Shown in pieces: positions 1 through 7,900 of a stretch of DNA of 12,375 nt. Position 1 is the stretch's first letter. Each line of letters starts with the position of its first letter. The position numbers and the translations under genes are program-made. The notes under the pieces are model-generated. The model made no database searches, was not told the origin of the DNA, and saw only the letters and a list, made by a program, of their open reading frames with translations. The DNA comes from UMGS1474 sp050946775 (GTDB lineage Bacteria > Bacillota > Clostridia > Oscillospirales > Acutalibacteraceae): the NCBI GenBank assembly GCA_050946775.1, contig JBMNVL010000056.1, forward strand, positions 1 to 12,375, read 5' to 3'.

Positions 1-1
1 G

Positions 2-427
2 ATTGAGAACAGTATCGCCTTTGCGCCGAAATATCGTAGACAGGTGATATACAAAGCCATCAAGACAGACATAGGGAAAATATTGAGAAAGCTGTGCGAA
101 CAGAAAGGAGTAAACATCATCGAAGCGGAAGCGTGTCCAGATCATATACACATGCTCATAGAGATACCGCCCAAATACAGTGTGGCACAAATTATGGGGT
201 TTCTCAAAGGAAAGAGTAGTCTAATGATTTTCGACAGACATGCCAATTTGAAGTACAAATATGGGAATCGTCATTTTTGGGCAAGAGGGTATTATGTCGA
301 TACAGTAGGACGCAACAAAAAGCAGATAGCGGAGTACATAAGAAACCAATTGCAAGAAGATGAGTTGGCAGATCAAATCAGCCTTCAAGAGTACGTAGAC
401 CCGTTTACGGGTAGCAAGACAAAGTAG
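2..427 (+). CDS. tnpA: IS200/IS605-family Y1 transposase TnpA, 5' end cut by the window edge
   Basis: A single-strand DNA transposase of the HUH/Y1 class, which cuts and rejoins hairpin ends of its insertion sequence. The frame is open from base 2, and the residues before the GTG at 44 (A-F-A-P-K-Y-R-R-Q) are typical of the family's first strand, so GTG 44 is an internal Val and the true start lies outside the window. The metal-binding HUH motif is seen as D-H-I-H-M (His codons 143-145 and 149-151). The catalytic tyrosine is most likely in A-E-Y-I-R-N-Q (codon 335-337). Family signatures K-G-K-S-S, F-W-A-R-G-Y-Y and D-T-V-G-R-N are present, and the C-terminus ends in the usual D-P-F-T-G. Visible length is 141 aa of a family normally near 150 aa. 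Base composition is visibly lower in GC than the genes to its right, as expected for a mobile element. No tnpB follows, so this is the tnpA-only (IS200-like) type. Probably functional, but the N-terminus cannot be checked. Confidence 0.93.
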   Translation: MENSIAFAPKYRRQVIYKAIKTDIGKILRKLCEQKGVNIIEAEACPDHIHMLIEIPPKYSVAQIMGFLKGKSSLMIFDRHANLKYKYGNRHFWARGYYVDTVGRNKKQIAEYIRNQLQEDELADQISLQEYVDPFTGSKTK

Positions 428-434
428 GCAAAAA

Positions 435-563
435 GCCACACCCCTTTAGGGGTGGCCCGAAGAAGTAATGCGGTTGGCAGAACCTTTCGGAGCCCCTTTA
501 GGGGTGTGGCCTGTAACAAGCCCTTCTAGGGCTCACTCAAGCCTCCGGCTTAGCCGGAGGTTG
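435..563 (+). mobile_element. Right end of the IS200-like element: nested hairpins
   Basis: Immediately after tnpA come four stem-loops. (1) 435-456: ACCCC/GGGGT plus GCC/GGC around TTTA. (2) 493-504: CCCC-TTTA-GGGG. (3) 519-533: AGCCCT/AGGGCT around a 3-nt loop. (4) 538-563: a 9-bp stem CCTCCGGCT/AGCCGGAGG (542-550 and 552-560) extended by CAA/TTG across one unpaired G at 541. In addition 435-444 (GCCACACCCC) is the exact reverse complement of 501-510, so hairpins 1 and 2 can be replaced by one long-range stem. An imperfect palindrome with a bulged base just inside the end is the known recognition structure of TnpA in this family. The exact cleavage position is not visible, so the right boundary is approximate. 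Confidence 0.75.
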
Positions 564-698
564 TGACTATTGTTTATAAGGTAACATAATGAGACGATCA
601 AACCTGACCGCCAGAGGGCATATGCCTGAGCGGGATTGTCTGTTTTGACAAATAAGCCCATGCCTTGTTGGCTATTATGACGAATCGCTTGCCACAAA

Positions 699-727
699 CG
701 GAAAAAAATCAAAGATTTCGGAAAAAA
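699..727 (+). promoter_or_regulatory. Phased A-tracts / direct repeat upstream of the operon promoter
   Basis: Two near-identical 10-mers, GAAAAAAATC (701-710) and GAAAAAAGTC (721-730), lie exactly 20 bp apart, each preceded by CG. They sit just upstream of the -35 box at 735, where AT-rich UP elements or intrinsically bent DNA stimulate RNA polymerase. The inner segment AAATC-AAA-GATTT can also pair with itself. This may be an UP element or a tandem regulator site. The rest of 564-698 holds no gene, only a 10-nt palindrome (617-626) and a small TTGTC/GACAA inverted repeat (636-651). Confidence 0.45.
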
Positions 728-734
728 GTCGATA

Positions 735-763
735 TTGTTTTTCTTTACATACCACTATATAAT
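735..763 (+). promoter_or_regulatory. Sigma-A-type promoter of the secreted-protein operon
   Basis: A -35 box TTGTTT (735-740) and a perfect -10 box TATAAT (758-763) are separated by the optimal 17 bp. Transcription would begin near 770, leaving an untranslated leader of about 55 nt before the ATG at 825. No comparable promoter is seen before the two downstream genes, so this is probably the operon's main promoter. Confidence 0.75.
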
Positions 764-774
764 GGAATCGGATA

Positions 775-800
775 GAGAAGGCGGCGTCGTTTGCCTTCTC
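775..800 (+). promoter_or_regulatory. 5' UTR stem-loop upstream of the first secreted-protein gene
   Basis: GAGAAGGC (775-782) pairs perfectly with GCCTTCTC (793-800) around a 10-nt loop. It begins a few bases after the predicted transcription start and ends 8 nt before the ribosome-binding site (AAAGGGG, 809-815). There is no T-run, so it is not a terminator. It could protect the 5' end of the mRNA or modulate translation. Confidence 0.5.
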
Positions 801-824
801 CCGGAAAGAAAGGGGTTTTGCAGA

Positions 825-1055
825 ATGAACGTTTTGCGAAAACTGACGGCGCTGCTGTTGTGCGTGCTGCTGGCGGTGCCCACCCTGGCGTTGCCCGCGG
901 CAGCGGAAGGGATCGACGATTACGTGATCGCCCGGTTCCAGTACACGGCGCTGGGAAGCGGGGTGGAAAAGGGGGTCGGCAGCGGCACCAATCAGCAGTA
1001 TTATCTGGCTGAACCGCTGGATCTGACACCCTTCGGCGTGTCGGAAAGCAACAAG
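825..1055 (+). repeat. 5' copy of a near-identical repeat shared by the two giant genes
   Basis: These 231 nt (signal peptide and first 50 residues of module 1) match 4725-4955 at a constant offset of 3900. Only three positions differ (891, 914, 974), all synonymous. Identity falls sharply after codon 77, then rises again over about 1260-1348 against 5163-5251, with two differences seen. Recent duplication or gene conversion is likely. Confidence 0.9.
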
Positions 1056-4000
1056 GTGATCACCGCGCCGGACGTCTACCTGCAGATGGACGTCAACGCA
1101 ACCTACAATGGCGCCAACGGGATCGTCTTTTTGCAGCCTCACAGCGGCTCGTCTCTGGTCAATACGTCGGCGTCGCCCGCCGAGAAAACGGCGATGGACA
1201 AATCGGCCGGCAAATGGTACACCGTGACCGCCCCGTTGGCCATGACTTACGGCGGCGGCAACGACGGCATCGACGTGACCGATATCCGCTGGATGACCTT
1301 TTTTATCCCGGCGGCGGATTCCATCCAGATGAAAAATCTGCGGATCGTCAAGATGACGGCCGCCGAGATCCGTACCGAACTGCAGGCGCTGGTGGACGCC
1401 GGACTGCCCGCCGGCGCGCGATACGCGACGTTGAACGACTACAACGCGGCGCTGGCTGACGCCAACACCGTCTTGGCCAATGCCAACACCTCCGGTCCGG
1501 ATCTGATGACGGCCTGGAGCCGCCTGCGGTGCGAAAAAGAGGCGCTGGTCGATTTGAGCGCCTTCGATACCACCTATTACGCCATGACCTCTCCCTACAA
1601 CGGCGGGGTGGACGTGGTGGATTACAGCGGCACGGTGGCGTGGCGCGACGTGATTTATCCGGCCGCGCCCGGCACCAACACCCTGGCGGATCACGCCGAT
1701 CCCGCCAATCTGCGGATCGAAGTGGACGTGCTGTTTGACGAGGATCCCGGCGCGGACTTTGCCCAGTTCTTCTTCCAGACGCAGGGCGCCGCCTTTACCA
1801 ACGTCAACGTGGCGGACAAATTCAACGCGGTGCGCACCCAACCGGGGGTATGGCACACCATCTCCTATCCCTTGAGCAGCGTCACCTCTTCTCCTCAAGA
1901 CGTTACCGGACTGCGTTTTCATATGAACAGCGCCGATCAGTCGGCCGTTTATCAGATCCACTTTAAGGGGATGCGGATCGTCGACGGATACGACGACGCC
2001 ATCCGTGCTGAGCTGAAAGCGGCGGCCGAACAACGCCCGAGCGGTGAGTTTACTGCCGATACTCTGGAGGCGTATCACGCGGCGCAGGCCGCCGGCCTGG
2101 CAACGCTGGAGGACACCACTGCCGATTACATTACCTATACCGCGGCGATCGAGGATATTGCCGCGGCGAAAGCGGCACTGGTCGATACCGCTTATCTGGT
2201 GGGGATCATCCCGGCGGTCAGCGGCGGGGATTACGATTCGGTAGCCACCTGGAACATGACGGGCGGCGCGTGGGGATCGCCCGTGTTGAGCGAGCCGTTG
2301 GATCTGTCGGCGCACAAAAAGGAAAATCTGCGCTACCGGGTGGATCTGCGGGCGGTCAGCAACGGCGACAAGGTCAACATGATCATCACCCAGCCCCGGA
2401 TGAATACGCTGAGCAATTTCCGCAACGAAGTCTATTATAACCAGGGCAGTGTGCTGGCCGACGGCGAATGGCACACCTACGAGCGGAATTTTGTCGGGAG
2501 TTATACCGACGCGCCGGACACCTGGCACCAGATCAACTGCGGCTACTTCTTCATTTCGCTGTCGGAAACCGCCAACGTCACGCTGGAGATCCGCCGACTG
2601 CGGGTGGTGGATATCACCAACGAGAAATCGGCGGCCGATCTGCAGGCGCTGATTGCCACCGATCTGGGGGATACCACGGTGTATCCGGCTGCTCTGACCG
2701 ACAATTACACCGCCGCAAAAACGGCCGCTCAAGAGGCGCTCACCGACGGTACCGCCGAGGCGATCACCCTGGCGTATTTCGATCTGGAAAGCACCATCCA
2801 CGCCTTCGGCTCCCGGGTGGATTTGGTCGCGGCCATCAACGCCGGACTGGATCAAAGCAAGACCTACTCCGCTGCGTCGCTGGCGGCGTACAACGAAGCG
2901 ATCACCGCGGCGCAAGCCGTGCTGGCGGACGCTTCAGCCGACGACGATGCGGTTGCCGACGCCGTTGCCGGGATCGCCGCGGCCAAAGCCGCGCTGGTGA
3001 ATATCACTTATCTGGTGGCGCAGTATCCGCCGGCGGCAGGCGCGGATGAAAACGGCGTGACGACCTGGGCGATCAGCGGTCCTCTCGATTTCGGCGGCTC
3101 GGCGCTGCCCCAGTCGATCGATATGTCGGATCACAGCCCCAGCAAACTGCGCTTTCGGGTGGATTTCAAACTGGTCGACGGCGACGCCTCCCAGTTGGGC
3201 AGTCTGACGCTGCAGCCCCGGGATATCGACAACCAGCTGAACAACGTTTGGGACGCGTCTCCCAAGAACGTGCTGGGCGACGGGGAATGGCACACCTTTG
3301 AGCGGGATTTCACCTCGCAGATGCAGTTTGAAAACTGGGCCAAACTCAACCGCTACACCTTCCATTTCCAGACAAACGCCCCCGTCACCCTGCAGATCAA
3401 GAACGCCCGGGTGGTGGATATCACGGCCGAGGAGGCCCTCGGCACCGTGACCACGGCCGGTATCGGCACGGTGGATATCACCGGCGGGATCGAGAGCGGC
3501 ACCACCGACACGCTGGTTGCCTATCCGGCGGCGGCGTACACGCTGGCCGGCTGGACGGTCAACGGCAAGTGGACGACCGATGAGACGGTGAACCTGCCCG
3601 CCGATGGCAAGCAGGACGTAAAGGCATACTTTGTTGGTGGGAATGAGATCGCTGCGGTTTTCCTTGGCAAATACAACGAGACCGTCGCCGTCAAAAAGGC
3701 GACTTCGGCCGCTGAACTGGCCGCACTGCTGGAAAACACCACCGCCACCGCGCTGGGCGGTTATCAATTCGTCGGCTGGACCGAGAGCGCCCAAAGCGCT
3801 GATCAGCTGTACAATACCGCTGTAGCGGGCAACGGGATCGTTACGGTGACCGCCGTGTACGAGCAGGAACCGGCCGCCAAGGGCTATCACCTGACCGTCG
3901 GCGCCGGCGTGACCGCCAAAGACGGGCTGAACAATGCCGTGGACGGCTCGACCGATCTCGGTTTTGACCAGCGGATCACCGTCACCGCCGAAGGCGACGT

Positions 4001-4481
4001 TGCCTACTGGGTGCTCGACGGCGCCAAGGTGGGCTTTGGCAAGAACAGCTACACCTTCTACGTCAGCGGCGACAACGCCATCGCGGCGATTCTCACCGCC
4101 GACGCCGAGCCGATTGCTCCCACCGTGGTGCTGCAGCAGGCGACTTACGCGCAGGGCAGTGAAACCTTTACCCTGACGGTGATCGCCCAGACCTCCATCC
4201 CGGCCGGCAGCACCGTAAGTGAATACGGCGTGATCTTTACTTCCAAAGTACCGACGGCGGCGTTTTTGAACGATCCTGCCAGCGCCGTTGTCAAGGTGAA
4301 ATCCAGTAAGACCGGCGCCAACCAGCAATACATGGCGCACCTGCTGAACGTGAAGACCGATCGTACCCGCTACGCCCGCGCCTACGCGATCGTGGACGGC
4401 GTTACCATCTACAGCGCCACGGCGGTTCAGTTCAAGACCGCCGCTTCGGGTGTGACGACGGACGTCCGCGCGGTGGCATAA
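825..4481 (+). CDS. Secreted multi-module protein: CBM-like beta modules alternating with FIVAR-like helical segments, InlB-type repeats
   Basis: A 1218-aa exported protein with no recognised enzyme domain. The ATG at 825 is chosen because AAAGGGG lies 9 nt upstream and a classic signal peptide follows (K-R charge, Leu-rich core, cleavage near A-A-A/E-G, residues 27-28); the paralogue downstream starts identically. Beta-rich modules at about residues 30-176, 247-387, 457-598 and 729-868 share G-E-W-H-T-(F/Y)-E-R or similar, an L-R-(F/Y)-R-V-D strand and a final R-(I/V)-V-D, resembling jelly-roll carbohydrate-binding modules. Ala-rich helical segments lie at 180-245, 390-455, 600-663 and 664-727; the last is the most FIVAR-like. 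Residues 870-1095 look like divergent InlB B-type repeats (L-A-G-W, F-V-G-W), and 1097-1206 form an Ig/Fn3-like beta domain. No dockerin, SLH, LPxTG or transmembrane tail is visible. Likely a glycan-binding or adhesive surface protein; domain assignments rest on pattern alone. Confidence 0.88.
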   Translation: MNVLRKLTALLLCVLLAVPTLALPAAAEGIDDYVIARFQYTALGSGVEKGVGSGTNQQYYLAEPLDLTPFGVSESNKVITAPDVYLQMDVNATYNGANGIVFLQPHSGSSLVNTSASPAEKTAMDKSAGKWYTVTAPLAMTYGGGNDGIDVTDIRWMTFFIPAADSIQMKNLRIVKMTAAEIRTELQALVDAGLPAGARYATLNDYNAALADANTVLANANTSGPDLMTAWSRLRCEKEALVDLSAFDTTYYAMTSPYNGGVDVVDYSGTVAWRDVIYPAAPGTNTLADHADPANLRIEVDVLFDEDPGADFAQFFFQTQGAAFTNVNVADKFNAVRTQPGVWHTISYPLSSVTSSPQDVTGLRFHMNSADQSAVYQIHFKGMRIVDGYDDAIRAELKAAAEQRPSGEFTADTLEAYHAAQAAGLATLEDTTADYITYTAAIEDIAAAKAALVDTAYLVGIIPAVSGGDYDSVATWNMTGGAWGSPVLSEPLDLSAHKKENLRYRVDLRAVSNGDKVNMIITQPRMNTLSNFRNEVYYNQGSVLADGEWHTYERNFVGSYTDAPDTWHQINCGYFFISLSETANVTLEIRRLRVVDITNEKSAADLQALIATDLGDTTVYPAALTDNYTAAKTAAQEALTDGTAEAITLAYFDLESTIHAFGSRVDLVAAINAGLDQSKTYSAASLAAYNEAITAAQAVLADASADDDAVADAVAGIAAAKAALVNITYLVAQYPPAAGADENGVTTWAISGPLDFGGSALPQSIDMSDHSPSKLRFRVDFKLVDGDASQLGSLTLQPRDIDNQLNNVWDASPKNVLGDGEWHTFERDFTSQMQFENWAKLNRYTFHFQTNAPVTLQIKNARVVDITAEEALGTVTTAGIGTVDITGGIESGTTDTLVAYPAAAYTLAGWTVNGKWTTDETVNLPADGKQDVKAYFVGGNEIAAVFLGKYNETVAVKKATSAAELAALLENTTATALGGYQFVGWTESAQSADQLYNTAVAGNGIVTVTAVYEQEPAAKGYHLTVGAGVTAKDGLNNAVDGSTDLGFDQRITVTAEGDVAYWVLDGAKVGFGKNSYTFYVSGDNAIAAILTADAEPIAPTVVLQQATYAQGSETFTLTVIAQTSIPAGSTVSEYGVIFTSKVPTAAFLNDPASAVVKVKSSKTGANQQYMAHLLNVKTDRTRYARAYAIVDGVTIYSATAVQFKTAASGVTTDVRAVA

Positions 4482-4494
4482 AGGAGGCGGCTTT

Positions 4495-4635
4495 ATGAAA
4501 AAACGCTACGATCCTCCCTGGGGAAAATGGCAGACGATTGCGTTTGACGACGTGCTGACCACCAGCGGTATGGGCACCGGCGACGCCGGGCTGGACAACG
4601 ACGACGATCCCGGCGAGGACTGGGGTACGCCGTAA
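4495..4635 (+). CDS. 46-aa acidic peptide of unknown function between the two secreted-protein genes
   Basis: A small gene starting 13 nt after the stop of the upstream gene. Its ATG (4495) is preceded by a perfect AAGGAGG (4481-4487) at 7-nt spacing, the best ribosome-binding site in this operon; the Shine-Dalgarno begins at the last base of the upstream stop codon, suggesting translational coupling. The peptide begins M-K-K-R-Y-D-P-P-W, continues F-D-D-V-L-T-T-S-G, then has a Gly/Asp-rich tail (D-N-D-D-D-P-G-E-D-W-G-T-P). There is no signal peptide, transmembrane segment or cysteine. From memory, short hypothetical proteins of Clostridia beginning K-x-Y-x-x-P and containing D-V-(I/L)-T-T-S-G occur elsewhere, but I know of no assigned role. 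It could be an accessory, chaperone-like or signalling peptide linked to the flanking proteins, or a precursor peptide. Coding status is well supported by the RBS and position; function is unknown. Confidence 0.75.
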   Translation: MKKRYDPPWGKWQTIAFDDVLTTSGMGTGDAGLDNDDDPGEDWGTP

Positions 4636-4655
4636 TCGAAAAAAGTATACCAATT

Positions 4656-4698
4656 GTTGCACGGTGTCCGTCTGAACAGGCGGACACCGTGTCGCAAC
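4656..4698 (+). promoter_or_regulatory. Long intergenic stem-loop without a U-tract, before the dockerin gene
   Basis: ACGGTGTCCG (4661-4670) pairs with CGGACACCGT (4681-4690) around a 10-nt loop, and GTTGC (4656-4660) pairs with GCAAC (4694-4698) across a 3-nt bulge, giving about 15 bp in all. No T-run follows, so it is a poor intrinsic terminator. The ribosome-binding site of the next gene (AGGAAAGGGG, 4707-4716) begins only 8 nt later. A role in mRNA processing or stability, or in tuning expression between the first two genes and the third, is plausible. Confidence 0.6.
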
Positions 4699-4724
4699 GG
4701 TTCAACAGGAAAGGGGTACCAATC

Positions 4725-4955
4725 ATGAACGTTTTGCGAAAACTGACGGCGCTGCTGTTGTGCGTGCTGCTGGCGGTGCCCACCCTGGCGCTGCCCGCGG
4801 CAGCGGAAGGGATTGACGATTACGTGATCGCCCGGTTCCAGTACACGGCGCTGGGAAGCGGGGTGGAAAAGGGTGTCGGCAGCGGCACCAATCAGCAGTA
4901 TTATCTGGCTGAACCGCTGGATCTGACACCCTTCGGCGTGTCGGAAAGCAACAAG
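4725..4955 (+). repeat. 3' copy of the near-identical 231-nt repeat
   Basis: Partner of 825-1055: 228 of 231 positions are identical, and the three mismatches are synonymous. It covers the signal peptide and the start of the first beta module. The non-coding sequences just upstream of the two ATGs share only a purine-rich ribosome-binding site, so the similarity begins essentially at the start codon. Confidence 0.9.
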
Positions 4956-7900
4956 ACCATTACCGCGCCGGACGTCTACCTGCAGATGGACGTGCTCGCC
5001 ACTTACAAAGAAAAAAACAACATCGTCTTTTTACAGCCCCATTCGGGTTCTTCTCTGCTCAACGCGCAGGCGTCGGCGGCCGAACGGGCGGCGATGGACA
5101 AAACCGCCGGGCGGTGGTATACCGTCACCTCGCCGGTGGCTTTCCCCAAACACGGCGGCAACAACGACGGCATCGACGTGGCCGATATCCGCTGGATGAC
5201 CTTTTTTATCCCGGCGGCGGATTCCATCCAGATGAAGAATCTGCGGATCGTTAAAATCGCCGACGGCGATATGCGGCAACTGCTGACCGACGCGGTCGCT
5301 GCGCCGTTGCCCAACGGGGAGGACGGCTACCTGTCGCTGACCGATTACAACGCCGCCAAGGCCGATGCCCAGGCGCTGCTGGACAACGCCTCGGCCACCG
5401 GCGGGGATATGATGACGGCGTACAATCTGCTGAAAACCGAAAGAGAATCGCTGGTGGAAAAACCCACCGGTGTGGACAAGACCGCCTTGCAAGCGGCGGT
5501 GGACGAGGACGAGCCGCAGGGCAATTTCGGCCGTTTGGCGGTGCAGGCGCTGCGTGACGCCAAGACCGCCGGCCAGGCGGTGCTCGACGATCCGATGGCG
5601 GATCAGTTCGCCGTCAACGACGCGCTGCAGGTAATCCTCGACGCCAAGGCGGCACTCAAGGATACCACCTACCAGGTGGCGGCCTTTCCGCCGTTTGCCG
5701 GCGCCGATGAAAACGGGGTTTACACCTGGTCTATCAACGGGGCAATCAATTCTCCCACTGCCCAGTTGGATCAGGCGGTGGATCTGTCGAATCACGCGGC
5801 GGACAAACTGCGTTTTCGGGTGGATATCCGACTGGTCGACGGAGATATCGCCAGTGTGGGCAATCTGACGCTGCAGCCCCGGGATATCGACGGGCAGATG
5901 GAAAACGTCTGGGACTCGTCCGCCAAAAACGTGCTGGGCGATGGCGAATGGCACACCTTTGAACGGGATTTCGCCTCCAATATGAAATTTCAAAACTGGG
6001 CGCAGGTGCTGACCGGCGGATTCCACTTTCAATCTTCGGCGCCCATCACGCTGGAAGTGCGCCGTATGCGTATCGACGACGTGACGGTCGAGGAATCGAT
6101 GGCCATTCTGCGCCAGAAAATGGACACCGACGTCGGCGACGAAAGCCTGTATCCCGCCGGCGTCTGGCAGACCTACCAGGCGGCGCTGGCCGCGGGGGAA
6201 CAGGCGATGATCGACGCCGCCTGTGACGAGGACGTCTGGCAGGCGATCGATACCCTGCAGGCCGCGCTGGACGAGCTGGGCAACCGCGGGGTGCTGATGG
6301 AGGCGCTCAAGAAAGAGCCCGATCCGGCCAAAACCTTCTCCAAGGAATCGCTGGCGGCGCTGGCCGCGGCCAAGGCGGCGGCACAGCAGACCCTGACGAG
6401 CGAAACGGCGACCGACGCCGATATCGACGCGGCGCTGGCCGCGCTCAACGCCGCCTGGGACGGGCTGGTGGAAACCACTTTCCTGGGAGGGCAGTTCCCC
6501 ATGAGCGATTTTGCCGAGCAAAATTGGCATTCCGGCCGCGGCCGGGTGGACGGCGGCACCTTTATTTACAACGGCCCCGCAGCCCACGTCAACAGCCCGG
6601 TCGGCTACGCCGTGACCCCGCCCGATCTGGAAAAGCACGATCCCACCAAACTGTATATGCAGTTCGACGTGTATTTCGAAGAGGATTCGGCGGCGTCCTT
6701 TGACACCTTCTTCATCCGCCCGGCGAACAGCCAGGGCGTGGCTATCCTCAACCACGACGCCACCGTGGCGGTCAACGCCGCCGGCAAACAGCCGGGGCAG
6801 TGGCACACCGTATCGATCCCGATGCAGACCACGGTGGACTTGAGCAAGATCGGAGGAATGTCGTTCTATATGCTGGATAACGATCAAAGCCACGTCTACG
6901 ATCTGCGGGTCAAGGATTTCCGCATCGTCGATCTGTCGGCCGAGCCGGTGCTGAACAGCCTGTTCGCCAACGGGATGATGTTCCAGCAGAACAAACCCGT
7001 CGCGGTCTTCGGCCAGGGCGGAGAAGGGCAAACCGTCACCGCCGCCCTGTACAAGGACGGCCAGACCGAGCCGGTGGGCACCGGCACCGCCGCGGTGGAC
7101 GCGAACGGCAGCTGGCGGATCGATCTGCCGGCGCAGCCGGGCGGCTACGATACCTACACCCTCACCGTGTCGGGCGGCGCCATCACCTATACCTTCACCG
7201 ATATCCTGATCGGCGAGGTGTGGGTGGCCGGCGGTCAGTCCAACATGGAATACCGCATTCAGCACGACGTCAACAACACCGCTATCCTGGCGCGCAACGA
7301 TCCTTACGTCCGGGTCTTCTTTGAGCCGTCGCTGATCTACAACAACGACGTCGATCAGCCCCTGACGCCCGATTTCAACGTGCGGGGCTCGGTGTGGTTC
7401 GACGGCACCAACACCTCCCGGCTCAACGGCACCTCCTCGGTGGCCTACAACATGGCGCTGGCCCTGCGGCAGGAGCTGGACGTGCCGGTCGGGTTTCTCA
7501 ACGTGCCGCTGGGCGGCACCTACATCGAGGCGTGGATCTCCCGCGAGGGGATCGAAAGCAGCGCCGCGGTCAAATCCTATCTGCAGGAGCATGGCCGCTA
7601 TTTTGACGAGAACAACTGGCCGCAAACCTTCAACCGGATGTCGGCGCTGTACAACCAGAAGATCGGCGCGTTGAGCGGCTACAACGTGGCCGGCGCCTTG
7701 TGGTATCAGGGCGAGACCAACCTGGGGGCCGGCGATATCGGCATTTACACCGATCTGCTGGAGCTGCTCCAGCAGGATTGGGGACGGACGTTCGGCTTCG
7801 GGGAAGAGGAAATGCCCTTTGTCTTCGCTCATATCGCGCCCCACACCTACGGCGTGAGCGGCATTCCGCAGGACACCGTGATGGCGTATTTCTGGGAGGC

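Noticed and set aside
435..563. CRISPR array or integron-like repeats
   Set aside because: The hairpins are unequal and closely packed without regular spacers; their position after tnpA fits an IS200/IS605 right end.
561..590. TTGTGA-18 bp-CATAAT as an outward promoter at the IS right end
   Set aside because: Both boxes are weak, and the well-formed promoter at 735-763 explains transcription of the operon better.
645..678. Perfect -35 TTGACA followed by TATTAT
   Set aside because: The spacing is 22 bp, too long for a functional sigma-A promoter.
675..2915. 746-codon open frame on the minus strand opposite the first secreted-protein gene
   Set aside because: Arg/Gly/His/Val-rich translation with no domain, lying antisense to a gene with a signal peptide, RBS and modules. 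High-GC codon bias commonly keeps this antisense frame open.
825..4481. Beta modules as cohesins, which would make the first protein a scaffoldin
   Set aside because: The modules are about 140 aa but lack recognisable cohesin strand motifs; their G-E-W-H-T and closing R-V-V-D patterns look like CBM-type jelly rolls.
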